64,000 bases of DNA from Ancistrus triradiatus. Lineage: Eukaryota; Chordata; Actinopteri; Siluriformes; Loricariidae. Positions 24,136 to 36,800 of the stretch are shown here, piece by piece (positions within the stretch are counted from its first letter, which is position 1; every line of letters begins with the position of its first letter). A program made the translations under genes and the position numbers. The notes under the pieces were generated by a model, which saw only the letters and a list, made by a program, of their open reading frames with translations, was not told the origin of the DNA and made no database searches. The DNA lies in NCBI GenBank assembly GCA_025084515.1, contig JAJAGP010000936.1, forward strand, positions 62,001-126,000, in the 5' to 3' direction.

Positions 24136-25196
24136 GTGTGGTTAAAAAAAGACTAAAAGGACAGCACACAGTAGCCATGTAGAGAGTAAAAGCACAGCAC
24201 ACAATGGCACTGTAAATGTTAAACAGTATGTGCATAGATGATTTTTTTTTTCTTAAAGAATGATCACTTCCATTATGTGTTTAATTTTGTAGAACCAATT
24301 TTCAAGTATTTATACTAATGTCTCTAGCTCTTTGAAGAGTATGCACCGCATGAGTGTTAGTTGATTTGTAGAAATTTTGAGAACCATAGCAACAGCTCCG
24401 TAAATTACACAGCCACTATTCCAAACTATTCCTTCATCGACAGTGCAAGCTCTGTCTATTTTTACTAAGTAGGTCAGGATTTTGTACCAGAGGCAACAGG
24501 AGAGAGACCAATTTCACAGGTGAAGCACACAAAGCATATACATGCTCTCTTTTTCTTAAAAAATGTAAGATATGAAAATGTAAGCTTTTTCAAATGTTCT
24601 GGCTGTGACCAATTGAAACATCCTTGTAGCTGAAGTACCTAAAAAACAACAATAAAAAAAATTATATGTCGCAGCACATACCATTCAAGTGTATCAAAGC
24701 ACTATAGTTAAGGGGAAAGTTCACATCTTTATGTATTAGATAATTGAGCATCTGACATCAGTGTCACTATGGCTTGGTGCAGAACAAGAAAACACAAAAC
24801 CATTAATGGTTAACATTAAAACTAATACTTCAGCATTGTAGTCCAATCGCTATACACCACACCTGCAGTGGATGTGCAGTTGGTGTGGAGAAAATAATCT
24901 ACAGGAGTTCCTATACTTATAGAATCAGCTGACTCAAAACCTGTTTATAATGAAAAGCAAAAAGACAGACCACTGCTGTTACACTGCAAGAACAAACACC
25001 CATGTTCACAGACAATTCCCTGATTTTTAGCATTGGAATATTGCTGTGATTATGTTGTCCATTTTAAAATGATGTGAATATCCTACCCACATCTTCTCCA
25101 TTTGGTCATACTCCAAGTAGGCTGTCGAAAACTTTAATTTGGTAAACTGTTTCCCATCATGGCATGTAATTTATGTGCAGCTGTGTGTGAAAAAAA
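24136..25196. other. no recognised feature
   Basis: AT-rich, no supported gene or repeat. Confidence 0.5.
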
Positions 25197-25312
25197 ACAT
25201 CTGTGAATGCAGCAAAAGACAGATGAGTGTAGTTTTATCAAACTTTGTCAAACAAAGTTTTAATGGTATCTGTGTGAGATCAGATTGGTACAGCATTCCC
25301 ACAATATTTACT
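25197..25312 (+). repeat. 116-bp inverted duplication, arm 1
   Basis: It appears to be an exact reverse complement of 25772-25887 (for example AGCATTCCCACAATATTTACT here against AGTAAATATTGTGGGAATGCT there). Confidence 0.95.
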
Positions 25313-25532
25313 TTCTGATAAAATAGCCCTAACTTATGAAACTAACTTGAAATTATAAAATTAAGATCAAAATGTCAATAAAACTAACTTATAAAAATAA
25401 CTGAAATTGTCCTCAATTAATTTGTCCTGGAAATGCTTATTAAACATTTAACGACTGCTCCAACAACTGCCCCTAAACTTATAAGGTTGTTGTTTTGAGG
25501 TCTTGCCCATGATACATGTACACTACTATTTA

Positions 25533-25745
25533 CAGTGGTGCTTGAAAGTTTGTGAAGCCTTTAGAATTTTCTGCATAAATGTGACCTAAAACATCATCAG
25601 ATTTTCACACAAGTCCTAAAAGTAGATAAAGAGATTCCAGTTAGACAAATGAGACATTGGTCATTTATTTATTGAGGAAAATGATCCAATACTGCATATT
25701 AGTGAGCAACAAAAGTATGTGAACCTCTAGGATTAGCAGTTAAAA
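25533..25745 (+). mobile_element. Tc1 family A left-end fragment
   Basis: TA followed by CAGTGGTGCTTGAAAGTTTG, GACCTAAAACATCATCAG and TTGGTCATTTATTTATTGAG. It is the same terminal repeat as the element at 174-1739 and is less eroded at its tip. Confidence 0.85.
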
Positions 25746-25771
25746 TGAAAGTGAAATTATTAAATATTCCC

Positions 25772-25887
25772 AGTAAATATTGTGGGAATGCTGTACCAAT
25801 CTGATCTCACACAGATACCATTAAAACTTTGTTTGACAAAGTTTGATAAAACTACACTCATCTGTCTTTTGCTGCATTCACAGATGT
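25772..25887 (-). repeat. 116-bp inverted duplication, arm 2
   Basis: Reverse complement of 25197-25312, with 459 bp between the arms. Confidence 0.95.
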
Positions 25888-26010
25888 GATGCAATCATGT
25901 CAATACTGACCAAAATCTCTGAGGAATGATTCCAGCACCTTGTTGAAGCTATGCCATGAATAATTAAGGCAAAAGGGGGTCCAACCTGGTACTAGTGAGG
26001 TGTAACTAAT
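25888..26010 (+). pseudogene. Tc1 transposase 3' end fragment (family H)
   Basis: GATGCAATCATGTCAATACTG, ACCAAAATCTCTGAGGAATG, TTCCAGCACCTTGTTGAAGC, then GGGGTCCAACCTGGTACTAG: the C-terminal end of a Tc1 transposase (..MS..TKISEE.FQHLVE...GGPT.Y). Confidence 0.75.
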
Positions 26011-26154
26011 GAAGTAGCATTTATCACTCTAATTTTGAGCCGGCTTAGCATGTGCTTGAGCAGTTGTATTAGAGAGAAATCAGAAGTAGCATTTATCACT
26101 CTAATTTTGAGCCGGCTTAGCATGTGCTTGAGCAGTTGTATTAGAGAGAAATCA
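26011..26154. repeat. perfect tandem duplication, 2 x 72 bp
   Basis: Units 26011-26082 and 26083-26154 begin GAAGTAGCATTTATCAC and end GAGAGAAATCA, identical as read. Confidence 0.97.
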
Positions 26155-27240
26155 CATGTGAATCTTTTTAATATTTTGTTGCTGTTGGATAACCCGGTGC
26201 AGTAGGGTCTGCAAAATTCACTCATGCTTTGTAACTACAAAAAATGCTCTAAGCTCTGGAGTCAATACACAAGTCTTGGCATGTCTGATCTTTAGTTCCA
26301 TACATCAGTACACTGACTGTCTAGGTCTAAAACTGCTCACCATCATCCAATGTCTGTACACTCCCCCTCAAGGCTTCCTTTCTCCTCTCTTCCTTCTAAT
26401 TGGTTTGGAGGATGACAGCCAGCAGTTTGATGTTCCTTAAACAATCTTATAGCTAGTAATGAGTTTTTGCTTCGGCTCCCCTGTGGGACCATTACAGAGA
26501 AGCTAACCCAGGGAGCATGGCGTGTTCAGATGAAAAGGAAGTGTTTAGGCCATAACACAGCCAATTTTCACTCAAACACACAAGCAGGCCTGGTAGCAAA
26601 AAGAGGAGCTGTGAGACAGACGCTGTTCAAGCAGTTCGATACCGGCAGGAACTGCAGGCATTCTCTGGGGCCCTCATGACAGACACATGGCATTAAAGCA
26701 TGAGGAAGTAAAGAATTCTTCCCAAAATATGGTTTATTATCAGATGTTCCTCATAGCCGTTACCCAGAACACTTTAAAAGAAGTGCAGAATGGCTAGAAA
26801 TTCACCTTTTCACATTTCAAAAAAGAGGATACATTGTGCAGAAATTATTTCCTCAATAAGCAATAATGAAAATAATGACAAAATTCCTGAGCAAACATTT
26901 AGGCAAGACATACAACCCAAGCTGAATATATATATATATATATATATAAGCACTATGCTTCATATCAAAATATATTTTATATTAAAATGAATTCATCAAT
27001 AGCTGGTTTATAGTAAGCAGAAACCCTTTTTTTTAATAAATATATAGTTTAAATTTGCATAGACAGTAAACCATGTTCTCAAGGATACTAAAAACAAGAC
27101 CCTTTGTGCCAGCAGTCACTTACAGAACAATGCTATTCAAGTAGCAGCTCATAGTTTCACTAGCACCTTACCTAATTTGTTGCCAAAATATCATGTTATA
27201 CTTAAAATAAAATTTATACTGAGGGTAGATGATGTGATAA
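26155..27240. other. no recognised feature apart from a short (TA)n tract
   Basis: A TA run lies at about 26926-26948. The rest is unrecognised. Confidence 0.5.
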
Positions 27241-27269
27241 AAATACATGCATACAAGAACACACACGGT

Positions 27270-27480
27270 CATGAGCAAAAACATTATGACCAATCACAGA
27301 TCAAATAACATTGATTATTTCATTACAACTGCACGTCAAGGCCTGGGATATATTAGATGACAAGTGAACAGTCTGTTTTCATGGCATGTTGAATATTGTA
27401 GAAATATGAGAGACTAAGAGACTGGGTCAGAGCACCTCAGAAACAAGGCTTGTGGATATGGATGAGATGCACGTGTGCAC
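27270..27480 (+). mobile_element. Tc1 family G left-end fragment
   Basis: GTCATGAGCAAAAACATTATGACC, then TAACATTGATTATTTCATTAC and CTGGGTCAGAGCACCTCAG. These match the family G 5' end, running into the transposase start (..LGQSISKTAGL). Confidence 0.65.
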
Positions 27481-27498
27481 ACACATGCACACACACAC

Positions 27499-27558
<60 letters not shown>

Positions 27559-27583
27559 TATACACATACACACACACACACAC
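27481..27583. repeat. (CA)n-(TA)n-(CA)n microsatellite abutting a Tc1 end
   Basis: (TA)n at about 27500-27550, then CA-rich to the CAGTGCTCAG terminus at 27583. Confidence 0.95.
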
Positions 27584-29081
27584 AGTGCTCAGCATAAATG
27601 AATACACCTCCTTTGAATTTTAATCAATATCTTCATGAACACGAGCAATTTCCAAAATTTTGACAAGACTGAGTTTCACAGATCATTTGTTTAAGCCATA
27701 ATATGAAAGTAAGGTTAATCTATTAATGATGGTTAAGGACAGAACCAAGTTGGCGACATATTTCAACATCTATCTTTTTCCATTCTTCAAGAACGACCCC
27801 TTTTATAGCCTGGATGCTGGATGGAGAGTGATGTTGAACTTTTGAATTCCCCATAGCTGTTCGATTGGGTTCAGATCAGGAGACATACTTTGCCACTGAT
27901 TCTCTTCCATCCTGTTCTTCTTCAGAAAATGCAACAGTGGCCTTAGATGTGTGTTTTGGATCATTGTCATGTTGGAAAAGTGCACAACGACCAAGAACAC
28001 GAAGTGATAGTAGCACCTTCTCTTTCAACATAGACCAGTACATCTGTGAATTCATGATACCATCAATGAAATGCAGCTCCCCAACACCAGCAGCCCTCAT
28101 GCAGCCCCACATAAAGACACTGCAACCACTACGTTTCACTGTAGGCACCATGCATTTCTCTTTGTACTCCTCAACTTTGTGACACCGTACAGTTTGGAAG
28201 CCATCAGTTCCAAAAACATTTATCTTCATTTCATCACACCAGAGTACTGAGTCCCAGTAGTCCATGTTTTTTCACATGGGCACTGGCAATTGTAGGTGGG
28301 CTTTTTTGTGCATGGGCTTAAGGAGAGGCTTCCTTCGTGGACGACACCCATACATGCCATTCCTCTGCAGTGTATGGCGTATTGTGTCCCCGATAACAGT
28401 AACCCCCAGTTTGGCTTTCTATTTTTTTAGCCAACTTCAGTGAACTTGCATGATGATTTTCTTCAACCCTTCTCATCAGAAGACTCTCCTGTTTAGGTGT
28501 TAACTTCCGTGGATGGCATGGATATCTCTGTGAGATGGTTTCAGTTCCATCTTTTTAAAATTTTCATATCACTTTAGCTACAGTATTCTGACTAATAAGT
28601 AAAGCTTGTGACTAATATGTAAAGTTTGCTGATCTTCTTGTAGCTTTCATCTTTCTTGTGTAAAGAAATGATTGTCTTTCTCAGGTCTTGTGACTTTTCT
28701 CTTTCATGTGGCGTCATTGCTGACAGCATGAAATAGGTAGAGGTTTCTGAGGTTTCAGTAATGACCTTGTATAGTCAACTGTCTGCTGGACAAGTGTTTA
28801 ATGAATAATTAGACTCATCTGTGGCTGAATTCTTGTTAACTAGAAACTTTAGCTTTGACCCAAAGATTTTCACTGGGGTGTACTCATTTTTGCAACATGG
28901 TCTTGAATGAATTTGTTAAGAAAATTATTTTTTTGTGTGTGTAAATTAACAAATCGTGTTTGCAATCATGACCCTTATTATTTTGTAGTATTATATCCCA
29001 TAGAAAATGGAAAAATTCCCATAGGAAATTAAAGATTTTCTGACAAATCTGTTGGGGTGTACTCACTTATGCTAAGCACTG
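27583..29081 (-). mobile_element. Tc1 element, family E
   Basis: The left end CAGTGCTCAGCATAAATGAATACACC pairs with GGTGTACTCACTTATGCTAAG, then CACTG at 29081. Inner repeats pair as GTACTCATTTTTGCAACATG with the left arm. The element is about 1.5 kb. The usual flanking TA is not visible because both flanks are microsatellite. Confidence 0.85.
27803..28735 (-). pseudogene. dead Tc1 transposase (family E)
   Basis: On the minus strand it starts near MTPHERE-type text at about 28720. A broken helix-turn-helix region full of stops follows, then LWCDEMKINVFGTDG (first Asp, 28243), KRSGCSVFMWGCM, FQHDNDPKHTSKAT (second Asp) and a frameshift into [12 protein letters not shown] (third acidic residue). 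Multiple stops between 28720 and 28270 disable it. Confidence 0.85.
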
Positions 29082-29110
29082 TGTGTGTGAGATATATATA
29101 TATATATTAG
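29082..29110. repeat. (TG)n-(TA)n microsatellite abutting the Tc1 right end
   Basis: GTGTGTGTGAGA then (TA)n, a mirror of the tract at the left end of the same element. Confidence 0.9.
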
Positions 29111-29487
29111 TATTTACGTACACAATACAACTCCATTAATGCACATAATGCCTTAAACATCGTGGCTTTGCTGGGGGTTTGTGACAGATGAATTCAATTT
29201 ACATTATTATACAGTACATTATAGAAATCATGATACACAAATATACTCAACTTTCCTTCTATAACAAGGTACCACAGTATATAGGACAGTGAAAGTTCAG
29301 CACAGCCTGAGGTGATCTAATCTAGTGCACAATCCAAGACCCAATATCATTACAGGTATACATCATATGTAATCCGCTCAGACAATGTCCATTCACACAT
29401 ACACGCATGGTCTGATGAGGTTATGATCCTTATTATTAAGGTAATTAACCTACTTAACCTGTATATTACTTTCCCAGATACGTTAGT
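29111..29487. other. no recognised feature
   Basis: AT-rich, nothing supported. Confidence 0.5.
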
Positions 29488-29704
29488 TGTTGTAGTACAA
29501 GCAGCAAGAGTCGACCACATGTAAACAGCACAGCCCCGATTCTAAAAGCTTTATTAAACAAATACTGACATCAGCAGTCTGAATGTTGAGCAACGTTTGG
29601 CTGGCTCCTGTGCTCTTATAAGCACTAGTATAAGTATAATGATGATGAGCAGGTTCTTGCGTGTTGCCTTGACCTGTGTTCTTACAGTGTGAGAAACCAT
29701 CACA
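29488..29704 (-). mobile_element. possible solo LTR
   Basis: On the minus strand: a TGTGATGG-like start, a TATA-like CTTATAAGAGC, AATAAAGC about 70 bases later, and an end at CTACAACA. That layout is LTR-like, but no target duplication was found and no internal region lies nearby. Confidence 0.3.
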
Positions 29705-29923
29705 CAGAAACGCAGGACAGTTTTAGTTTTAGAGAGAGAGCGAGGAGAGAGTAGAGAGACAGACCAGAGACAGAGAGCACAGAGAGAAACACGACAAAAC
29801 TGCGCCCGCCAACCTACTGGGGGGGGAGTACCGAGAGAAGCTGCACACTAGCAGCACCAGTATGTACATACCTGTCACCTGATGAGGAGAGCAGTGCGTG
29901 ACCGCACATTGCGCTGCGCGCAC

Positions 29924-29924
<1 letters not shown>

Positions 29925-29990
<66 letters not shown>
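29925..29990. repeat. (CA)n microsatellite
   Basis: Over 30 CA units. Confidence 0.97.
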
Positions 29991-29995
<5 letters not shown>

Positions 29996-30009
29996 CATGT
30001 ACATGCACA

Positions 30010-30245
30010 CAAACACTTTAACGTTTTATTTTATATTACTTTTTTGTCTGTCTTTTACTTCCCACTTTATTTTATTTTGTTCAACTTTATGTTATTATAT
30101 TGTATCTTTATTTTATTATTCTATTATATTTGAACTCTTATTTGTTTTCGATTGTATGTATATTTTTGATTCTCTTGTACCCGAGCTTTGGCAATACAAG
30201 TGTACACATTTGTCATGCCAATAAAGCAACTTTTGAATCTTGAAT

Positions 30246-30248
<3 letters not shown>
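30010..30248 (+). repeat. retroposon 3' end with AATAAA and TTGAATC tail
   Basis: T-rich stretch, then TACAAGTGTACACATTTGTC, ATGCCAATAAAGCAAC and two TTGAATC units. This is the style of tail left by fish non-LTR retroposons. Confidence 0.45.
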
Positions 30249-30290
<42 letters not shown>

Positions 30291-30313
30291 GAGAGAGAGA
30301 GAGACAAAGAGAC

Positions 30314-30360
<47 letters not shown>
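30249..30360. repeat. (GA)n microsatellite, interrupted
   Basis: GAGA runs interrupted by GACAGA units. Confidence 0.95.
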
Positions 30361-30363
<3 letters not shown>

Positions 30364-30364
30364 G

Positions 30365-30370
30365 TTTATT
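30365..30370 (-). terminator. candidate oma1 polyadenylation signal AATAAA
   Basis: TTTATT on the plus strand reads AATAAA on the oma1 strand, about 280 bases after the stop. It lies next to a (GA)n tract. It is the nearest canonical hexamer I saw; position alone supports it. Confidence 0.45.
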
Positions 30371-30647
30371 AGACTAGACTGAATCAATGAGCTGCACACA
30401 GCTTTACAGCGAGATAAGATTTTACCGATCTTAAATAGTGACCAAAAAAGTGGCGGTCAATGTTCATATTAAATGTAACTTTGAATGCATGTATATGCTT
30501 TTTATCAGCAAAGTATGTCATCTTTGCTAAGCTCCCAAAGTGTACAAATAATAAACCTCTTTGGGGTGTGCAGTTTTTCAGAAAATGATCCATTGGGTGG
30601 TAAGATAAGATAATATACCATTTCTATATAACTGAGTCCTTTGTTCC

Positions 30648-30893
30648 TTACTTCAATGTCACTGTAGTCTCAGCTAAGTCTTTGTGGTTCAAAAGAGCCT
30701 TTGGCAGGGCAGATGCAGCCAGTACTCCCCCTAATTGATGCTGAGACACAGGAGCTCTTTGGGTCTCCTCTTTCCCATCCTGCACTTTATACCCTTTTTT
30801 CTCAAGCAGAAGTTGCACAGACTTGTTAAAGGTGGATCGGGGATCGGTGGCAGGAAGACCAGGACAGCCACATTTCTCACGGAGCTTGAGGGC
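30648..30893 (-). CDS. oma1: oma1 terminal coding exon 8
   Basis: The acceptor is TTATTGCAG|GCC. It encodes 81 residues from [14 protein letters not shown] to the stop. The start matches the OMA1 pattern of a C/P-rich turn followed by a variable polar tail. The intron before it is the longest in the gene (8.3 kb). Confidence 0.92.
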   Translation of the reverse strand, partial: ALKLREKCGCPGLPATDPRSTFNKSVQLLLEKKGYKVQDGKEETQRAPVSQHQLGGVLAASALPKALLNHKDLAETTVTLK

Positions 30894-33800
30894 CTGCAAT
30901 AATAAAAAGATAGATGGACACACAAAATGAACTTGCAAAACAATCACTGACATCCTGTACAGATGACTGGAGCTTCTTGAATGTTAATATAAGAGAGACA
31001 GATGGATGAGGTGAAAAGGTAAAGCATAAATTAAACAAAACCCTCTCAGTTCTATGGACAGTATCTCTAATCAAGTACTTTTATGGAAAGTAATAAAGGG
31101 CCTAATCTTGCCCCTCTGGGTCACAGAACATAAGCCAGGGAATTTATAATGAATTGAAGGGACGCTCCAGCATTTAAAAAATAAATAAATAAATTGTAGT
31201 ATGCGGTTTTCAAAGGTAATGTTGATGCTTTTGGAAAACATGTTAACTTACAACTGACTTATCTGAGCTTAAAAGTAGCTAAATTGTATTAAATAGAATT
31301 GTAAAAGCTGTAAAACAAATCTACTCCACAGACACAGCACAAGTAGCCGAGCGTTGTATGGTGGCTCCCTAAGAAGAGGGGTCGGCACATAGCAGGGAAT
31401 GTTGACCAGAGGAACTGGCCTCAGGAAATCTATGGATAACACGTTGGAATTTTTGTCCTGTTTTGACCCCAATTATCCTAGTCAGGCTTTCCAGGAGTCT
31501 GGAGCCTAAGCCATCAATCTCTGGAGGGCAGGAGAATTGTACTCTGGATAGTTGCTGTTGAAGTGCTAGAGATGGTTCTTCTGTTCAGACTTCTCTCCCT
31601 CATATATGGCCAACTGTGCCTGCATGACGCTCAACCTGGTCGAAAGCCAACACTTGGACTCAAACCTCGATCAACTAGGCAGTGGGCTACTGAATTGCTG
31701 CTATGTCAGCCAAGTGCCTGCAAATTCATATAAATTTTAAACTACCCATGATGCTCTAACAAAGTTTTGGAGTAAGACAGAAAAATTCTTTACATAAACA
31801 TTTTAATACTAAAGAAATCCACAAATAAGTTTGGTTATTTACAAATTCTTTCCACTGAAAGTCAAACCTTTTTATTTTTTTCAAAAGTGCACTTATGCCA
31901 CCATTATAAATGCAAATAAGTTTTTCATCTTACTATGAATTATAGCCCATTTTTTCCTGCTAATATGATACAAATGTGTTAATCCTCTAACTCTAAAAAT
32001 ACTTCTGTTAAAACACTTAGGTTTTTCGTTGGAAAGCAAGTAGGGTTGTGCTGTGGGTGGTGGAGCAAACTAAAAATCACAAAGCTAAAAACGCTATGCA
32101 AGGGCTATGCAGAAGTATTTTCTAGTCTAAATCTTTGTACAGAACAATCTCCCAAAGAAATTTATCTGCTGCTACTCTCAACATAAGCTCTTTTCATTAG
32201 GCTGGGTGATAAACGGATTTGAGGAGCATACGGTGGTTTCCTGATCAGGGTATTAAAGGTTAAAGAGTTCTGAAAGGATAAAGAAATGGAAAAGGCACAT
32301 GATGAAAGAGGTGCTTGTGAAAAGCTTGCTGGGTAACATTTACCCGAGAGAGCACATTACATCAGCACATCTCGTGTGCTCTCCAGTTGCTTGGGGAACG
32401 ATTTAAAATTGCATCTCTTATGTAAGACAAAAATAATAAAAAATGTCTGCAACACCACAAAGTAAATCTGTAGTACAGGGTGATTTGCATCTTAATATAC
32501 ATTCTCTTCATTAAAGAGGTCGCAATAAGATACGCTGTGCAAAGCAAAGCCTCTGATTCCAATGAATGCAAAATCCTGGATTTGAGACTTAAAAATAGAT
32601 TTCAAAAATGAAAATAAACATTGCACACAATTAGTAGATTTGATCGGGATGGTCCTGTGAGGCTTTTGAGTTTCAAAACTTGCTCGGAATCTCATTGTCT
32701 CATATTAGCAAAGCATCTAAGATGTTGGACAAGATTTAGGACAAGTTTGCAACACAATAGCATAGCAAATACATAGACATAAGTAAAGTTACAACCCCAA
32801 ATCAGAAAAAGTTGAAAAATGCAAATAGGTTTGCCAAAGTAATCTCTTGCCCATGTGGTTCTATCAGCTATTGATGAATGACTGTTCTTGATGCAGTGCT
32901 GTCTGAGTGATCAGAGATCATGGACTTTCAGTTTATGCTTGCCCTCAACACACTGAAATTCTTCCAGATTCTTTGAATTATTTAGTGGTATTATGCACTG
33001 TAGAGGGAGAAACATGCAAATTTATGAGAGGCCATTTAGGCCATTATTCAAACTTACCTCTCGCACACACTATCATATTCTCTCACACACTATCAAACTC
33101 ATAGGCATTCTTCATAGTGAATGTAAGAGTTTGATAGTGAACGTAAAAGAGTTTGATGGTCGTGTTCTGAATGGCCTAGAGAGTTGTCCTTTTAATAAGC
33201 AGTAACCCCCCATGTAAGGTTATTTTCCTAACAAGTGGAAACCCCTATAGCTTGCATTAAATGGAACCAAATGGAACCATTAAACCAGACGCAGATAAAT
33301 GAGGCTATTGGCCTCCTAACAAACATATTAAATTCACCTAATGACAAAAACACTATGGCAACAGCGTCAACAACCAGCAGCCAATGGAACTGTTGATGAG
33401 GAGATGCGTCGTATTGCGGTCACGCCATCTGCACTTAGCCAAAGCTCAGTCGTACCATCTATGTTGAGAGTTTTAGTGCGCGTCTAAACGCTCTTTTACA
33501 ATACCCAGATGCAAAGTAGCGTTGGGGAGAAAGCTGTTCATGCTTTCAGTCCAGAGACTGAAAATGGAAAATTAATTAGTTTTACAGCCTAATAAACATA
33601 ACTTAGAGATATAATACACAAAAATGTACAATAAGGACAATGTGTTACAATCTGTATGTAGCACGATCTAAAAATAAGTTGAAAATTCAAAGAGAAAAAA
33701 AGAAAAATCTAGTTTCAGTTAAATCCCAATATATTTTTAAAGTCACTTTCCTGCCTACTTATAATACCAATTCCTTGTGCTTTTACTTTGACAGTATGAA

Positions 33801-36800
33801 GCTATGAGATGGCAAACGTATGCATGTTATTTAAAGTTCCATAAAATAAGCAAATCAACTGTTACAATATCACTCTACCACAGCCTTGAAAAAACACTTA
33901 CTCTTGTACTCATGAAATGAGTTTCAGACATTTTTACTGTAGGAATTTGGAGTAATGGGATGGCAAACTTACGTGAAGTGTAAATTCGCTTCTACATCAC
34001 TGTTTGAGGTTCCGGGGTTTCGCGAAATGCAGATGGCGTGACCTCATCAACAGTTGCATTGACTGCTGGTTGTTGCCGCTGTCGCCATAGTGTTTATGTC
34101 ATTAGGTGAATTTAATATGTTTGTTAGGAGGCCAATAGCCTCATTAAGCTCATTAATTAGTCTGAGCTCTTGATTCCATTAACGCAAGGTATAGGGATTT
34201 TCACTTGTTAGGAAAATAACCATACTGGAGGGGGCGGGGCATAATTGACTATAAGTGAATCAAAAACTGCTTATAAAAATGACAACTCTAGGCCAATCAG
34301 AAAACATGACTCACACTCACACTCACTATCAAACTCTCTTACATTCATGATTAAGAATGCCTAAGAGCTTGATGGTGAGTGAGACAGTATGACAGTGTGT
34401 GCGAGAGGTAAGTTTGAATAATGGCCTAAACAGCCTTTCATACAAATTCGTTCCAATCTTTCTTTGAGGAACATTATTTTTAAAACATTTCAATAATTTT
34501 CTCACACATTTGTTGAAAAAAAAAACGGAGATCATCTGCACATCATTGCTCCTTGGTATTTCCATACTGTCCCAACTTTTTCTAATTTGGTGTTATACAC
34601 AGAACTAATTAGAATAATCCTGAAGAAATTAATACCAGATAATTGTTATTTAAATGTAATCAACTCCATTATTAGCACCTTGTATCTACTCATGTAGATC
34701 ACATGAGCATTACCCTACTAAATTTTAATATATTGTGAATGTTGTGTAACATTACAACTCTAACATGGGTACAAAATGACAGAATCCAGGAATGCATTGT
34801 TCAAAAACAAATATCTTATCCAGAGTTACTAATGCTTAAAATAAACCAGACTGCCACTGACTGGCTCCTCCCAAACCGCACACAGTGTTACTTAATAATA
34901 TGCCAAATTAACACATTACCTACAACTACAAAACTATACATTTAAGCAGCTAAACTTTGCAGGCAACAAAGACTGACACTTAGCAGAGTGGCTATATAAC
35001 TGTTAATGAACAAAATGGCATGTCCCCAAAGTGTCTTGACATCCTCTTACAAACTTAATATTTTATAAATATTTACTTTTATCCTTGTCAGTGTTGTGCA
35101 GGAGTACAGAGCCTATCCCAGAATTCACTGGGCGCAAGATATCATGTACCCTGGATAGGACACTAGTCCGTCACAGGGCCTGGCAAGTCTTGCTGTTGCA
35201 TCGGTGGGAAATAGTCCCCTCACCCAACCTCCCCTTCCTCCTCTCCCTCCCTCCTCTCCCAACACAACCAATCATATCTGTGCAACTAAGGTACTGAGAC
35301 TCAAAGTAAAAATTGCCACCCAAATGTCTGAATATAAGACTGATATTACTCAACCTAAAAAGAAAGTCTGTTTTCAAAGGAAAATGTGATTTTTGCAACC
35401 TGGTGACTAACCTCTCAGAATGACCAGCCTAAACAAACACGATCCAAGAAGTTTTAACTAAAACTAAAAACCTAGCTTTGAACACAGGACTCAAGTCACC
35501 TAAGAAAAAGAGGATAAAGTGTAAGCTGTACAAATTCTGAAATTAAACAGCTCTTCAGGCAGTCATACCAAAGGAGAAGTCAAATGAATAACAGTTTCAT
35601 CATGTGCTCATTTATTTGCTAATCATGTTGAAAATTCCACCAAATCCACTACATATGACCATGAACACAACCTGGAGAAGTGGCTGAATGATAAGGAACA
35701 AAAGAAATGTGTGTGATTCATTATAAGCCACTTCAGGTGAGTAAGTAGATTAGTACAGGGGAATAATGGTGGCTTAGTTATTAGGGCTCTGAACTGAGAA
35801 AAGGTTGTGAATTCAGGCCCTGGCTCCAATAAGCAGCCAGTTTGGGGCGCTTGAGGAACTGTTAACCTTCAAAAATGCCACACTCAATTGTACGTTGATG
35901 GATAAAGGCATCTGCTAAATGCTGCATAAAAAATATATAAATGAACCTAAAGTAACTGGTCAAAGCAATCTAGTAATGTTGTGGGTTTTACCTCTGCAAG
36001 GGTCTAGAGTGGGGTGGTAAACTACTTTCTCTGAAGGGGGCTGCATTACTAAATTCACAATTTGCTTAGGGGCCAAGGCAGTAGCTAAACAAAACACTTG
36101 GGGGGGAAATTTCTTATTAATATTTTTATAATAATCCAGTACGTCTATTCAATTATTCTAAATACACTCACTGATCATGTTATTGGGTACACCTCCTTGT
36201 TTCTACTCTCACTGTCCATTTGATTAGTTCCACTTACCATACAGATGCCCTTTGCATAACTCTAGAATTACAGACTGTAGTCCATCTGTTTCTCTACATA
36301 CTTTGTCCGTCCCCTTTACTCTGTTCTCTAATGGTCAGGACCAGCACAGATCAGGTGCTACTTGGGTGGTGGATCATTGCAGTGACACTGATGTGGTGGT
36401 TGTGTGTTAGTGTGTGTTGTGCTGTGCTGTTATGAGTGGATCAGATGTAGCAGTGCTGCTGGAGGTTTTAAGCACTGCGTTCACTCACTGTGCACTCTAT
36501 TAGACACATCTAACATATTGCTCCACCTTATAGATGTAAAGTCAGAGACAGTAGCTCATCAATCATCATAATAGTGGTGGCTAGACATTTTTGGTTGGTG
36601 GACTATTTTCAAGTGACAATGAGGAGTTTAAAAACTCCAGCAGCACTGCTGTGTCTGATCCACTCGTACCATCACACCACACCTAACACCACCACCATGT
36701 CACTGTAATGCTGAGAATGTTCCACCACCCAATAGTACCTGATGTGTGGTGAGGGTCCGGACTCCTGACCATTAAAAAAAGAGAGTAAAAGAGCCTAACA

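Noticed and set aside
29488..29704. A confident solo LTR
   Set aside because: TATA- and AATAAA-like signals fit, but no target duplication or second copy is visible, so it is kept only at low confidence.
29729..30399. Open frames of poly-Cys-Val, His-Thr or Ser-Leu
   Set aside because: They are translations of (CA)n and (GA)n microsatellites.
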